DNA of 64,000 bases from NCBI RefSeq assembly GCF_947504105.1, contig NZ_CANNGP010000007.1, positions 1 to 64,000 on the forward strand, written 5' to 3'. The position numbers and the translations under genes were made by a program. Each line of letters begins with the position of its first letter. Within the stretch, counting starts at the first letter, position 1. Source of the DNA: an uncultured Tateyamaria sp. (GTDB taxonomy: Bacteria > Pseudomonadota > Alphaproteobacteria > Rhodobacterales > Rhodobacteraceae). The notes below the pieces were generated by a model. That model saw only the letters and a list, made by a program, of their open reading frames with translations. It had not been told where the DNA came from and ran no database searches. Shown one piece after another: positions 55,982 to 64,000 of the stretch.

Positions 55982-56767
55982 CTAGCTGAGCCCCCATGGG
56001 AACGCAGTGATCTGGCCAAACATCAAGAAGAACACCGAAGCGCCAAGCATGCCGTCAAACCGGTCCAATACTCCACCATGACCTGGAATCAGAGACGAGC
56101 TGTCTTTCACACCCATCCGCCGCTTCATCGCACTTTCTGCAATGTCGCCCATCTGGCTGGCCATGGAAACCGCGATGGAAACACCAATCAACTGCAGCGA
56201 CGCGCCGGTGTTTATTGCAAAGACCGCACCGACAATTCCCGCACCGATCCAGCCCGATACAGTGCCAGCCCACGTTTTCTTCGGGCTCACACGTGGCCAG
56301 AATTTGGGCCCGCCAATCATGCGACCTGCAAAGTAACCAACCACATCAGTGACAACGACAACCATTACAAGCCAGACCATCCAGCCAAAACCCAGATCAT
56401 CGCGGACGTTCATCATCCCGAAACCGGCCATCAGGACCAGCAGCGTAAAAATCATGAAGACGGACCGGTTCTGCTGCAGTTGGCCAAGACCGGCCATGCA
56501 AGGGGCCAAAAGCAACGGCAGAGCAAAACCTATTGGCAAATACACGGCAACAAGCGTCGCAACACCACAGATCGCACCCAGCTGCATCGCAAGCGACCGT
56601 TGATCAGGTGAAATGATGCGCACCAGTTCCCACACCATAAGTCCACAGATCAATGCGACCAATACATGAAAAATGTCGCCACCAGCCCAGATCCCCCAAA
56701 CGCCGACCAGGACCATCACCAGCCCCGACGCCATGCGGGCGGCAAGATCGGACCACCGTTCCGTCAC
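55982..56767 (-). CDS. cdsA: Phosphatidate cytidylyltransferase
   Basis: 261 residues, about eight hydrophobic segments. Makes CDP-diacylglycerol from phosphatidate and CTP for phospholipid synthesis. The signature KDSSSLIPGHGGVLDRFDGM at about residues 221-240 identifies it, along with SPKKTWAGTVSGWIGA. Start ATG overlaps the uppS stop; the stop is two bases before the dxr start. Confidence 0.94.
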   Translation of the reverse strand: MTERWSDLAARMASGLVMVLVGVWGIWAGGDIFHVLVALICGLMVWELVRIISPDQRSLAMQLGAICGVATLVAVYLPIGFALPLLLAPCMAGLGQLQQNRSVFMIFTLLVLMAGFGMMNVRDDLGFGWMVWLVMVVVVTDVVGYFAGRMIGGPKFWPRVSPKKTWAGTVSGWIGAGIVGAVFAINTGASLQLIGVSIAVSMASQMGDIAESAMKRRMGVKDSSSLIPGHGGVLDRFDGMLGASVFFLMFGQITAFPWGLS

Positions 56768-57522
56768 TGCTTTACCCCGCCGAACCGCCGGTCACGTCCC
56801 CCATAAGACGCACACAGGCGCGTGAATTCTTCACGGCTGAAGTCAGGCCATAGGGTATCGATAAATTCATATTCCGCGTAGGCCGATTGCCACAGCAGGA
56901 AGTTGGAAATCCGGGCCTCACCACTGGTGCGGATCACCAGGTCGGGGTCTGGCAATACGTACGTGTCCAGGTATTTCGGCAGCGTCTCTTCGTCCACATC
57001 CTGGGGGAGCAGAGTTCCCTCGGCAACGTCTTGCGCCAACCGTTTGGTTGCCCGCGCGACTTCGTCCCGCCCTCCGTAGTTAAGGGCAATCGTCAGGTTT
57101 ACAGTATTGTTGGAGGCTGTCAGTGTCTCTAGCTCGTCCATGAGCGAGATAAGCTTGGCGTCCAGACGCACGCGGTCCCCGATGAACCGCACGCGCGCCC
57201 CAAATTCATTGAGCGCACGGGTCTCCTTGGAGATGTAACGGCGAAACAGACTCATCAACCCAGCAACCTCGACCTGCGTGCGCTTCCAGTTCTCGGTCGA
57301 GAACGCAAAAATCGTCAGGTACTCGACGCCGATATCAGGGCATGTTTGAACGACCTCGCGGACCCGCCGTGCACCGGCATGATGACCAAACAGGCGCGGG
57401 CGCCCCCTTTGTGTTGCCCAACGTCCATTTCCATCCATTATGATGGCAACATGGCGCGGTCCGGTATGTGCGGGGTTAGCGATGACAAGGTCCTTGGGCG
57501 AAAGTCCGGCGTGCTGCCCCAA
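56764..57522 (-). CDS. uppS: Undecaprenyl diphosphate synthase
   Basis: About 252 residues if translation begins at TTG 57522; the frame is open to 57645, and an internal ATG at 57438 would cut into the IIMDGNGRWA motif, so a non-ATG start is likely. Cis-prenyltransferase making the lipid carrier for peptidoglycan and LPS O-chains. Motifs HVAIIMDGNGRWA, FGHHAGARRVR, FAFSTENWKR, RTSGEARISNFLLWQ, and AYAEYEFIDTLWPDF. Between frr and cdsA. Confidence 0.92.
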   Translation of the reverse strand: MGQHAGLSPKDLVIANPAHTGPRHVAIIMDGNGRWATQRGRPRLFGHHAGARRVREVVQTCPDIGVEYLTIFAFSTENWKRTQVEVAGLMSLFRRYISKETRALNEFGARVRFIGDRVRLDAKLISLMDELETLTASNNTVNLTIALNYGGRDEVARATKRLAQDVAEGTLLPQDVDEETLPKYLDTYVLPDPDLVIRTSGEARISNFLLWQSAYAEYEFIDTLWPDFSREEFTRLCASYGGRDRRFGGVKQ

Positions 57523-57598
57523 ACGTTGGGGCCACGCCCTTTGACAAACCAAACGCCCCCCCGGAGCGTTTGCCGGACCACTCGGCCCGGTCACTTTG

Positions 57599-58162
57599 TC
57601 AAACCTGCATGATCTCAGATTGCTTGGTTTCAAGTGCGGTATCAACGGACTTGATGAAATTGTCCGTCATTTCCTGCACCTCGTCCTCCCAGAGCTTCTG
57701 ATCGTCTTCGGACATACCGTCAGCCTTGGCTTTCTTGATCTGGTCCATGCCGTCGCGGCGCACGTTGCGTATCGACACGCGCGCATTCTCGGCATAGCTG
57801 CCCGCAACCTTGCCCAACTCACGACGACGTTCCTCGTTCAGCTCGGGGATCGGCAGCATTATGATTGTACCGTTGAGCTGGGGATTGATGCCGAGCCCGC
57901 TTTCGCGGATCGCCTTTTCCACTTTCCCAACCAGCCCCTTGTCCCAGACATTCACGGTCACCATTCGCGGCTCGGGTACGTTCACGGTACCCACCTGGTT
58001 AATTGGCGTCATTGACCCATAGGCATCGACCATCACCGGTTCCAGCATCGAGGCCGAAGCCCGTCCCGTGCGCAGTGACGCAAATTCGGTCTTGAGGTTG
58101 GCCATGGCACCTTCCATCCGGCGCTCAAGGTCATCAGTGTCGAGCATGAAGTCGTCAGACAT
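57599..58162 (-). CDS. frr: Ribosome recycling factor
   Basis: 187 residues from ATG 58162, with GGGGAA before it. Splits the post-termination ribosome together with EF-G. Conserved stretches [32 protein letters not shown] and [20 protein letters not shown]. In most alphaproteobacteria it follows pyrH directly, but here a plus-strand gene lies between them. Confidence 0.97.
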   Translation of the reverse strand: MSDDFMLDTDDLERRMEGAMANLKTEFASLRTGRASASMLEPVMVDAYGSMTPINQVGTVNVPEPRMVTVNVWDKGLVGKVEKAIRESGLGINPQLNGTIIMLPIPELNEERRRELGKVAGSYAENARVSIRNVRRDGMDQIKKAKADGMSEDDQKLWEDEVQEMTDNFIKSVDTALETKQSEIMQV

Positions 58163-58344
58163 CGCATTCCCCGTATTCGTTTTGGGTCCCATAGACCTAT
58201 TTCGATTGGGTATAGATCAAGGGGTGGGCGAAACGCCAGAGGGGTTTGGTTTCCACGGCGGTTTAGCGTCCTGCCATCAGACCGCGTCAAGCTTTTAACA
58301 CAATCTAGGGTTACGCTTGCGAAGCTTCAGCTCAGGATTCGAAT

Positions 58345-59037
58345 ATGATCACCCCCCTGCAAACCATCACACGTATCGCAAGTGGCATCCTGAACGAACC
58401 GGCGGAAACGTTAGATATTGATCTGCCAGTCGTTGATCTTAGGCTGGACGACGATGAATGGCGCGACATGATGGAAGAAGCGGCCGAGATTCACGACGTT
58501 CCGATCATCGACATCATCAACACAGCACCCATCTACCGTATCAAACGGGGTGACATGGCGATGGCAAGCTTGTCCGATTTCGCGGCGTTTTCGCCGCGCG
58601 CATCCGCCATGCTTGCAGAATTCACGACGCAGTTGCACTTGGACACGCTACGCAGCTGCGCTGCATCAATTGAAGCTGGCCGTTATGTTGCAAGTGGCCT
58701 GAGATCCGATGATATGCACCGGCCCAAAGCACCTGTTACTGTCATTGCAAAAGGTGTTGGCATCTGGGGGGCTGCGATCGGCTTGCCTCTCATCAACGCC
58801 TTTGGTCCTTGCAATCCAATTTGCAGAAACTGCTTTGCGCCACCCGCGACAAAGTTCTGGGAAATAGCGGTGTATTCGCTGCCCCTCGCCATCGGGGTTT
58901 TTGCGCTATGGCTTGGCCCTGGGCTTTACGAAATTTGGGACGATGTCCGCAAACAAACCAAGCGCAGCAAAACGCGTTCGGGAAATGCTGGCGGGCCTGA
59001 GCATATGACAGGCCGTCTTATCCCTGAACCCGAGTGA
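58345..59037 (+). CDS. Unrecognised membrane protein, inserted between pyrH and frr
   Basis: 230 residues. Residues 15-55 ([40 protein letters not shown]) resemble an acyl-carrier-protein fold (compare DLGLDSLDLVELLMELEEEF), but the phosphopantetheine Ser position is acidic, so it could be a non-acylated ACP-like or DUF1493-type domain. Residues 130-153 and 172-193 are hydrophobic, with a cysteine cluster CNPICRNC between them (156-163), and the tail is basic and polar. Plus-strand, opposite to all neighbours; it converges with pyrH and overlaps its last 20 bases. This breaks the usual pyrH-frr pair. No family assigned. Confidence 0.7.
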   Translation: MITPLQTITRIASGILNEPAETLDIDLPVVDLRLDDDEWRDMMEEAAEIHDVPIIDIINTAPIYRIKRGDMAMASLSDFAAFSPRASAMLAEFTTQLHLDTLRSCAASIEAGRYVASGLRSDDMHRPKAPVTVIAKGVGIWGAAIGLPLINAFGPCNPICRNCFAPPATKFWEIAVYSLPLAIGVFALWLGPGLYEIWDDVRKQTKRSKTRSGNAGGPEHMTGRLIPEPE

Positions 59038-59749
59038 AGGTTCCCTTACCTTCGAGGATCGACTTGAAGCCACCGGGTGTATCAAGCGGGAACACGATCA
59101 GCGGCAAGTTGTTGTCACGCGCCAGCGCAATGGCCGACGCGTCCATGACGCCCAGCCGTTTGGCCAGAACCTCGTCATAGGTGACGATGTCGTACCGCTT
59201 GGCGTCATCGTGTTCGGCCGGGTCCTTGTCATAGACGCCATCGACACCGTTCTTGCCCATGAAGATTGCTTCGCAAGACATCTCGTTCGCGCGCAGTGTC
59301 GCGGCTGTATCAGTCGTAAAGTACGGATTGCCCGTGCCCGCGGCAAAAATACAGACCCGCTTTTTCTCAAGGTGGCGCACGGCGCGGCGGCGGATGTAGG
59401 GCTCTGCCACTTCGTTCATGGTAATGGCGCTTATGACCCGGGTGAACACGCCCAAACCTTCCAGCGCAGACTGCATCGCCAGGGCATTCATAACCGTGGC
59501 AAGCATGCCCATGTAATCGGCCGTTGTGCGTTCCATCCCCTGGGCGGACCCTTGCAGACCACGGAACACGTTGCCGCCTCCGATCACCATGCAGATCTCG
59601 ACCCCCATGTCGTGCACGGCTTTCACTTCCTGCGCGACGCGTTCAACCGTTGGTGGGTGGAGACCATAGCCTTGATCGCCCATCAGTGCCTCGCCCGAGA
59701 TCTTTAGCATCACCCGTTTGAATGTGGTTGGTGTCTCTGTCTCGGTCAT
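59018..59749 (-). CDS. pyrH: Uridylate kinase
   Basis: 243 residues from ATG 59749. Phosphorylates UMP to UDP. Amino-acid-kinase fold: [32 protein letters not shown], and [16 protein letters not shown], then [20 protein letters not shown]. First of the leftward envelope cluster; usually co-transcribed with frr, but the plus-strand gene at 58345 is in between. GAGCGGGGG precedes the start. Confidence 0.97.
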   Translation of the reverse strand: MTETETPTTFKRVMLKISGEALMGDQGYGLHPPTVERVAQEVKAVHDMGVEICMVIGGGNVFRGLQGSAQGMERTTADYMGMLATVMNALAMQSALEGLGVFTRVISAITMNEVAEPYIRRRAVRHLEKKRVCIFAAGTGNPYFTTDTAATLRANEMSCEAIFMGKNGVDGVYDKDPAEHDDAKRYDIVTYDEVLAKRLGVMDASAIALARDNNLPLIVFPLDTPGGFKSILEGKGTFTRVQG

Positions 59750-59821
59750 CGTGCGCCCCCGCTCTTTCAAATTGCGCGCAACCTGTCCTAAATGCGATGG
59801 GTTTTCAATGGACGACACCAC

Positions 59822-60697
59822 ATGATCCGCGATGTAATCGCATCTTTGCCAAGTGACCTTCCCATACTGATTGCCGGACCTACGGCTTCAGGGAAATCAG
59901 CGCTCGCTCTGGCGATTGCAGAAGCGCATGGCGGGATCATCGTGAACGCTGATGCAAGCCAAGTTTATGACTGCTGGCGGGTTCTGAGCGCACGACCATC
60001 GGCACAGGAAGAATCACGCGCGCCACACAAGCTTTATGGTCATGTGCCCTACAATGCACCCTACTCCACAGGTCATTGGCTGCGCGAGGTGACACCGCTT
60101 TTGTCGGGCGAAAGGCCGATCATTGTGGGTGGCACCGGACTGTACTTCGCGGCCCTGACACATGGCCTGGCTGATATACCGGCGACGCCGCCGGATTTGC
60201 GTAAACTCGCAGACGGCATGGAAACTGACACCATGCTCGCGGATCTGGACCCAGAAACCTTGCGCCGGATCGACACGGCAAATCGCGCGCGAATCCAACG
60301 CGCGTGGGAAGTGCAGACATCCACAGGGCGCGGACTGTCCCATTGGCAGGACAGCACTGCGCCGCCATTGCTGAAGGCGGGCGCATATTCCGGAATAGTA
60401 ATGGACAGCCCGAAAGAGTGGCTGACGCCCCGCATCGCAACCCGCTTCGACGAAATGTTACGCGGCGGAGCGCTGGAGGAAGCACGCATCATGCAGGACC
60501 GCTTTGACCCTGCTCTGCCGTCCTGCAGGGCCATCGGCGTGACCGAGGCGATGGCCGTCCTACGCGGTGAAATGGATCACGGCGCAGCGGTCGAGAGCGC
60601 AACGATTGCAACCCGACAATACGCGAAACGGCAGCGCACCTGGTTTCGCGCCAGAATGGCAAATTGGCGCTGGATCGCATCAACTGATTTGGCTTAA
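59822..60697 (+). CDS. miaA: tRNA dimethylallyltransferase
   Basis: 291 residues from ATG 59822; an ATG at 59792 would overlap the pyrH promoter. Adds a dimethylallyl group to A37 of tRNAs reading UNN codons. P-loop [19 protein letters not shown], catalytic Asp region [26 protein letters not shown], and [13 protein letters not shown]. Divergent from pyrH with 72 bases between. Single gene. Confidence 0.95.
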   Translation: MIRDVIASLPSDLPILIAGPTASGKSALALAIAEAHGGIIVNADASQVYDCWRVLSARPSAQEESRAPHKLYGHVPYNAPYSTGHWLREVTPLLSGERPIIVGGTGLYFAALTHGLADIPATPPDLRKLADGMETDTMLADLDPETLRRIDTANRARIQRAWEVQTSTGRGLSHWQDSTAPPLLKAGAYSGIVMDSPKEWLTPRIATRFDEMLRGGALEEARIMQDRFDPALPSCRAIGVTEAMAVLRGEMDHGAAVESATIATRQYAKRQRTWFRARMANWRWIASTDLA

Positions 60698-60776
60698 ATT
60701 TGACTTTTTTTGCATTTTGGCTGACAAGATACACTAACGGAAGCACATCTTATTGTCGAAAGCGGACAAGTAGCCC

Positions 60777-61565
60777 ATGTCATTGCCTCCGATCGAAATC
60801 AAGCCGCTGGCGCAACTGACCGCTGGTCAGGATTGGCGTGTATCGCTTGCTCATGACCGACCACACCACATCATCATATGGATCACGCGCGGCCAAGGAA
60901 GGCTGTTATTGAACGGCACGCGGCGGGGCGTGGGTACACACAACGCGCTGACCATTCCACCACATACGCTGTTTTCGCTCGAATTGGGCCGCCAAGGTAG
61001 CGGAATGGTTGCTGTGATCCCGGATGGAACGGAAATTCGATGGCCAAACCGCGCTCGACAATTGCGTGTCAGGGAGGTGGACAGCATCACCGAGATGACC
61101 GGCATCTTCGAGGCCGCCCACCGCGAAGTGACCCAAGCGCGCGCCTTGGCCCAAGACGCAATTGATGCACACATGGCGCTGATGTCCGTTTGGCTGCGGC
61201 GACAGATCACCCTGCCCGATCATTTGCCCATCAAGATGAACGCAGCGGCGCGGCTCAGTGCGAAATTCTGTGAGCGCGTCACTCAACACTATGCCCAAGG
61301 CTTGACGATGGCAGACCATGCTGCGGCCTTGGATGTCACATCCACGCACCTGACCCGCGCATGCAAGGCCGCTACCGGTCGTACCGCCGCCGATTTGCTG
61401 ACGGAACGGACGCTCTATGCCGCACGCATAACCCTGACGGAAACCACCATCCCGGCGCAGGACATCGCGCGGCATCTTGGCTTTGGGTCCGCGGCGTATT
61501 TTACGCGCTTCATGCAACAACACACCGGGCAGACACCAACCGCGTTACGAAAGGCGGCTCGATAG
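60777..61565 (+). CDS. AraC family transcriptional regulator
   Basis: 262 residues. N-terminal cupin-like sensor (HHIIIWITRGQGRLLLNGTR, PHTLFSLELGR), C-terminal double HTH: first LTMADHAAALDVTSTHLTRA, second DIARHLGFGSAAYFTRFMQQ with the AraC signature. Stands alone between miaA and the ABC permease gene, in the same direction as both. It may control the following transporter or itself; a 22-bp-spaced direct repeat lies 35 bases after its stop. Confidence 0.9.
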   Translation: MSLPPIEIKPLAQLTAGQDWRVSLAHDRPHHIIIWITRGQGRLLLNGTRRGVGTHNALTIPPHTLFSLELGRQGSGMVAVIPDGTEIRWPNRARQLRVREVDSITEMTGIFEAAHREVTQARALAQDAIDAHMALMSVWLRRQITLPDHLPIKMNAAARLSAKFCERVTQHYAQGLTMADHAAALDVTSTHLTRACKAATGRTAADLLTERTLYAARITLTETTIPAQDIARHLGFGSAAYFTRFMQQHTGQTPTALRKAAR

Positions 61566-61599
61566 GTTCCATTGCCCTTGACGTGCCGTTACGCGCCGA

Positions 61600-61634
61600 A
61601 TGTCGCAAACGGAACAGGCAAATGTCGCAAACGT
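61600..61634. promoter_or_regulatory. 22-bp-spaced direct repeat, possible AraC-type operator
   Basis: AATGTCGCAAACG occurs exactly at 61600-61612 and again at 61622-61634, so the copies are 22 bases apart, about two helical turns, on the same face of the DNA. AraC-type proteins bind direct half-sites with roughly this spacing. The site is 34 bases past the AraC gene and about 300 before the transporter. The rest of 61566-61930 holds no gene and only weak small hairpins. Confidence 0.55.
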
Positions 61635-61930
61635 GTAACTATTTTGAAACCGCACCGTTGACCTGTTTGTTCTTCTGTTGCCTCATGCGCCCAGGGAAGA
61701 AAAACGGCCGCACGCGCGCAGCAGCATACCTCACCTTCGTTGAGGACGCAGCGCACATGCCCCACTCAACGGGGAACGCGGACACAGGGGGCGTAGGTGT
61801 AAGCAGAATCAGGAAACGACAAAAATCGGCTCAAGAGAGCCACACCCGAGGCGTATCATAATAAAATCCGCGCCCGGCATAAAACAAAGGCGGCACGCAC
61901 CCGCCTCAAGCCACCCAACAGGGGCACAAA

Positions 61931-62977
61931 ATGGGACTTTTCATACTCAGACGACTGGGCGTGATGCTGCTGACGGCACTTTGCCTGACGTTCATCGTAT
62001 TCTTTCTGACCAATCTTTATCCAAATCTCGAGAAACTGGCCAAGACCCAGGGCAACTTCCGCATGACGGATGAAGCCGTGGCGAGCTGGCTGGATGACCG
62101 GGGGTACGTCGACAATACCTTTGTCAAATACGGTCGCTGGCTGGGTGTCGCCCCCGGATGGGTGACCGAGAAAGAGGACGGCACTGTTACCGGCCAATGC
62201 TTTGCGGAAAATGCGCCGGTGGATGAACGGTCTACATTCTGCGGTGTTTTGCAGGGCGACTGGGGCTTTTCGCTGGTCTTCAAGGATGACGTGAGCAGTC
62301 TTGTCGCGACCCGGCTCGGGGCCACGGGCAAACTGATGGGCTTTGTTCTGCTCGTCATGGTCCCGATGTCGCTCATCGTGGGCGTGCTGGCGGGCATGCG
62401 TGAAGGATCGGGGCTGGACCGATCGCTTTCGACCTTCTCGATCGCGACAACGGCAACACCCGAATACGTGTCAGGCGTTATTTTTATCGCGGTGTTTGCT
62501 TCCTCCGCATTTGGGCTGAAGTGGTTCAAAGGCTCGGCAACGCAGGCCATTGAGAACGCGACCTTTGAAAACTTCACCCTGCCGGTGCTGACCATCGCCC
62601 TGTATGGCATGGGCTATATCGCGCGGATGACGCGCGCGAGCATGACAGAGGTGATGACGGCACAGTACATCCGAACCGCGCGCCTCAAGGGCGTGAGCTT
62701 CGGCAACATTGTCCTGAAACACGCGCTTAGGAACGCGCTGATCGCACCCTTCACCGTCATCATGCTGCAGATCCCATGGCTTCTGAACGGTGTGGTGATT
62801 GTCGAGACGCTGTTTAACTACAAGGGTTTCGGCTGGTTGCTGGTGCAAGCGGCAGGCAACAACGACATCGAATTGCTATTGGCCGTTTCCGTTGTCTCGG
62901 TCGTGGTGGTGCTGATCACCCAGCTGATCTCCGACATCGGCTACGTGTTTCTCAACCCACGCATTCGCATTTCTTAA
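61931..62977 (+). CDS. ABC transporter permease, oligopeptide/dipeptide (DppB) type
   Basis: 348 residues with six membrane helices. Opens with the family N-terminus FILRRLGVMLLTALCLTFIVFF, has a periplasmic insert (about 30-115) of unusual length rich in polar residues, and the EAA loop ARLKGVSFGNIVLKHALRN that contacts the ATPase. Ends in LNPRIRIS. Transports small solutes together with the next permease; the ATPase and binding protein genes are not in the window, probably further right. Starts 20 bases after a hairpin-containing gap. Confidence 0.88.
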   Translation: MGLFILRRLGVMLLTALCLTFIVFFLTNLYPNLEKLAKTQGNFRMTDEAVASWLDDRGYVDNTFVKYGRWLGVAPGWVTEKEDGTVTGQCFAENAPVDERSTFCGVLQGDWGFSLVFKDDVSSLVATRLGATGKLMGFVLLVMVPMSLIVGVLAGMREGSGLDRSLSTFSIATTATPEYVSGVIFIAVFASSAFGLKWFKGSATQAIENATFENFTLPVLTIALYGMGYIARMTRASMTEVMTAQYIRTARLKGVSFGNIVLKHALRNALIAPFTVIMLQIPWLLNGVVIVETLFNYKGFGWLLVQAAGNNDIELLLAVSVVSVVVVLITQLISDIGYVFLNPRIRIS

Positions 62978-62989
62978 GGGAGGCTAACC

Positions 62990-64000
62990 ATGGAACCTTT
63001 GACATGGACCGGCCCTCTTGGGCAATTTTTGGACCCGGTATTGTATGTACTGTCCGCAATCTTTCTGGTCGCTATCGCCGTGCAGATCATGCTGGGTGTT
63101 ACCAGTGGTGGATCACGCGTGGTCACCAACCCAGATGGTACACTCAGTTCGTCCGGCGGGGCATATGACCTGTCTACGACAGCCACAAAGTGGCTTGGTC
63201 TGGGGCTCTTCCTCGTGGTTTTGGCATACGCGATCGTCGGTATCTTTGCAGGTCCGCAGGTCGCTGGAATCATTGGCGGGATGAGCCAGCAGCTCACACC
63301 TGTTTGGATTGCACTGATCCTGACGTTCGTTGTGTCCATCAAATTCAAGCGCAAGCTGGGTCTCTACGGCAAACTCTTCGACTCCACCGTGGGCATGATC
63401 GGCTTCGCACTTGTGATGTTCTGGGTCTACGCCGGTGTCATGGCGGGCCTGTTCGACTGGATCACAACCCATGATAGCCTGAGCCAGGTTTCAGGCATGA
63501 AGAACAAGGTGCCCGGCACGCCGATGCGTGGTGCGGAAGATGGCGAATATGCATGGTACTTGCTGGGCGGTGACAACCTGGCCCGGGATGTATTCAGCCG
63601 CTTGTTCAAAGGCGGGTGGGTGGTGGTGCAGATTGCACCGCTGGCAACCGTGTTTGCCTTCATGGTCGGCATTACGCTGGGTCTGCCTGCTGGGTACTAC
63701 GGCGGGCGTCTTGATACGTTCCTGTCGTTCCTTGCGAACCTGATCCTCGCTTTCCCGGTCATCCTTCTGTTCTACTTGCTGGTGACGCCAGAAATCGTTG
63801 CAACGGGCATTCCAAACTACATGGCAACGGTGCTGTTCGTCTTCCCGCTGATCTTTGTCGGCGTCCTGCTGAATTCGCGCTACTACACGCAGCCCAGTTT
63901 CCGGACGCCACTGCTGATCATCGTCATGGGCGTGATGGGATGGATCTATTTGTCCCTCATCTCGGACGGTGGCAGCAAAGTGGCCGTACTTCCGGAGTTT
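62990..64000 (+). CDS. ABC transporter permease (DppC type), incomplete
   Basis: Begins ATG 62990 with GGAGG 6 bases upstream and is open to the end of the window, so only the first 337 residues are visible. Membrane helices at about 14-34, 64-86, 104-121 and further on. Contains GGDNLARDVFSRLFKGGWVV, the DppC-type D/R-V-SR motif region before the last helices, and GLPAGYYGGRLDTFLSFLAN. Directly after the DppB-type permease (12 bases apart), so one transporter. The EAA loop has not been reached. Confidence 0.85.
   Translation, partial: MEPLTWTGPLGQFLDPVLYVLSAIFLVAIAVQIMLGVTSGGSRVVTNPDGTLSSSGGAYDLSTTATKWLGLGLFLVVLAYAIVGIFAGPQVAGIIGGMSQQLTPVWIALILTFVVSIKFKRKLGLYGKLFDSTVGMIGFALVMFWVYAGVMAGLFDWITTHDSLSQVSGMKNKVPGTPMRGAEDGEYAWYLLGGDNLARDVFSRLFKGGWVVVQIAPLATVFAFMVGITLGLPAGYYGGRLDTFLSFLANLILAFPVILLFYLLVTPEIVATGIPNYMATVLFVFPLIFVGVLLNSRYYTQPSFRTPLLIIVMGVMGWIYLSLISDGGSKVAVLPEF

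Noticed and set aside
61655-61858. Small frame between the AraC gene and the ABC permease
   Set aside because: Composition is random-looking and there is no ribosome site; the region is better read as regulatory.

Overview
The window looks like a chromosome segment of an alphaproteobacterium of the Rhodobacterales (Roseobacter group). The reasons are G+C-rich coding sequence, the gene order pyrH/frr/uppS/cdsA/dxr/rseP/bamA/skp-like/fabZ/lpxA/lpxI/lpxB with lpxI in place of lpxH, lptF-lptG-lptD-surA-pdxA-rsmA in one overlapping operon, a DUF4167 protein, a cysteine-free Fur/Mur regulator and a 41-residue membrane peptide behind rseP. I cannot name a genus.

Layout. (1) 1-7988: the right-hand part of an integrated phage or phage satellite, mostly on the minus strand: integrase, excisionase-like protein, primase-polymerase/RecA-like replication protein, secreted cysteine-containing protein, HTH protein, and small and large terminase subunits. 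A 235-bp cluster of AAGTGTG-type repeats with a long hairpin sits directly behind the replication gene and looks like a replication origin. The element ends in a 3' fragment of tRNA-Asn that begins at the anticodon loop (attachment site). (2) 7989-9566: an older accessory layer: a second integrase gene with a frameshift, cut off by remnants of IS66-type and IS5-type transposases. (3) 9806-16464: housekeeping and small-molecule genes (aldose epimerase, TfoX-C, ndk, MFS exporter, ABC-F ATPase, MarC, retropepsin-like protease). (4) 16500-26023: holC-pepA, diverging from the lptFGD-surA-pdxA-rsmA operon, which handles LPS export and outer-membrane assembly. (5) 26076-33432: DUF4167, prmC-prfA, DUF1499, and an operon of an M20 amidohydrolase with two different ureohydrolases (agmatinase type and guanidinobutyrase type), then mazG. 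(6) 33419-45480: mixed metabolic, transport and regulatory genes including selO, a DEAD-box helicase, fur/mur, eno and anmK. (7) 45545-60697: tyrS, then the long leftward envelope cluster from pyrH to lpxB (isoprenoid, phospholipid, lipid A and outer-membrane protein assembly), interrupted between frr and pyrH by an unrecognised plus-strand membrane protein gene; then miaA. (8) 60777-64000: an AraC regulator and the start of an oligopeptide-type ABC permease operon, the second permease running off the window.

The most interesting parts are the mobile element with its origin-like repeat array and stacked attachment site, the unrecognised gene 58345-59037, the paired ureohydrolases, an LpxI with an extra segment, two very small genes, and a 22-bp-spaced direct repeat between the AraC gene and the transporter.
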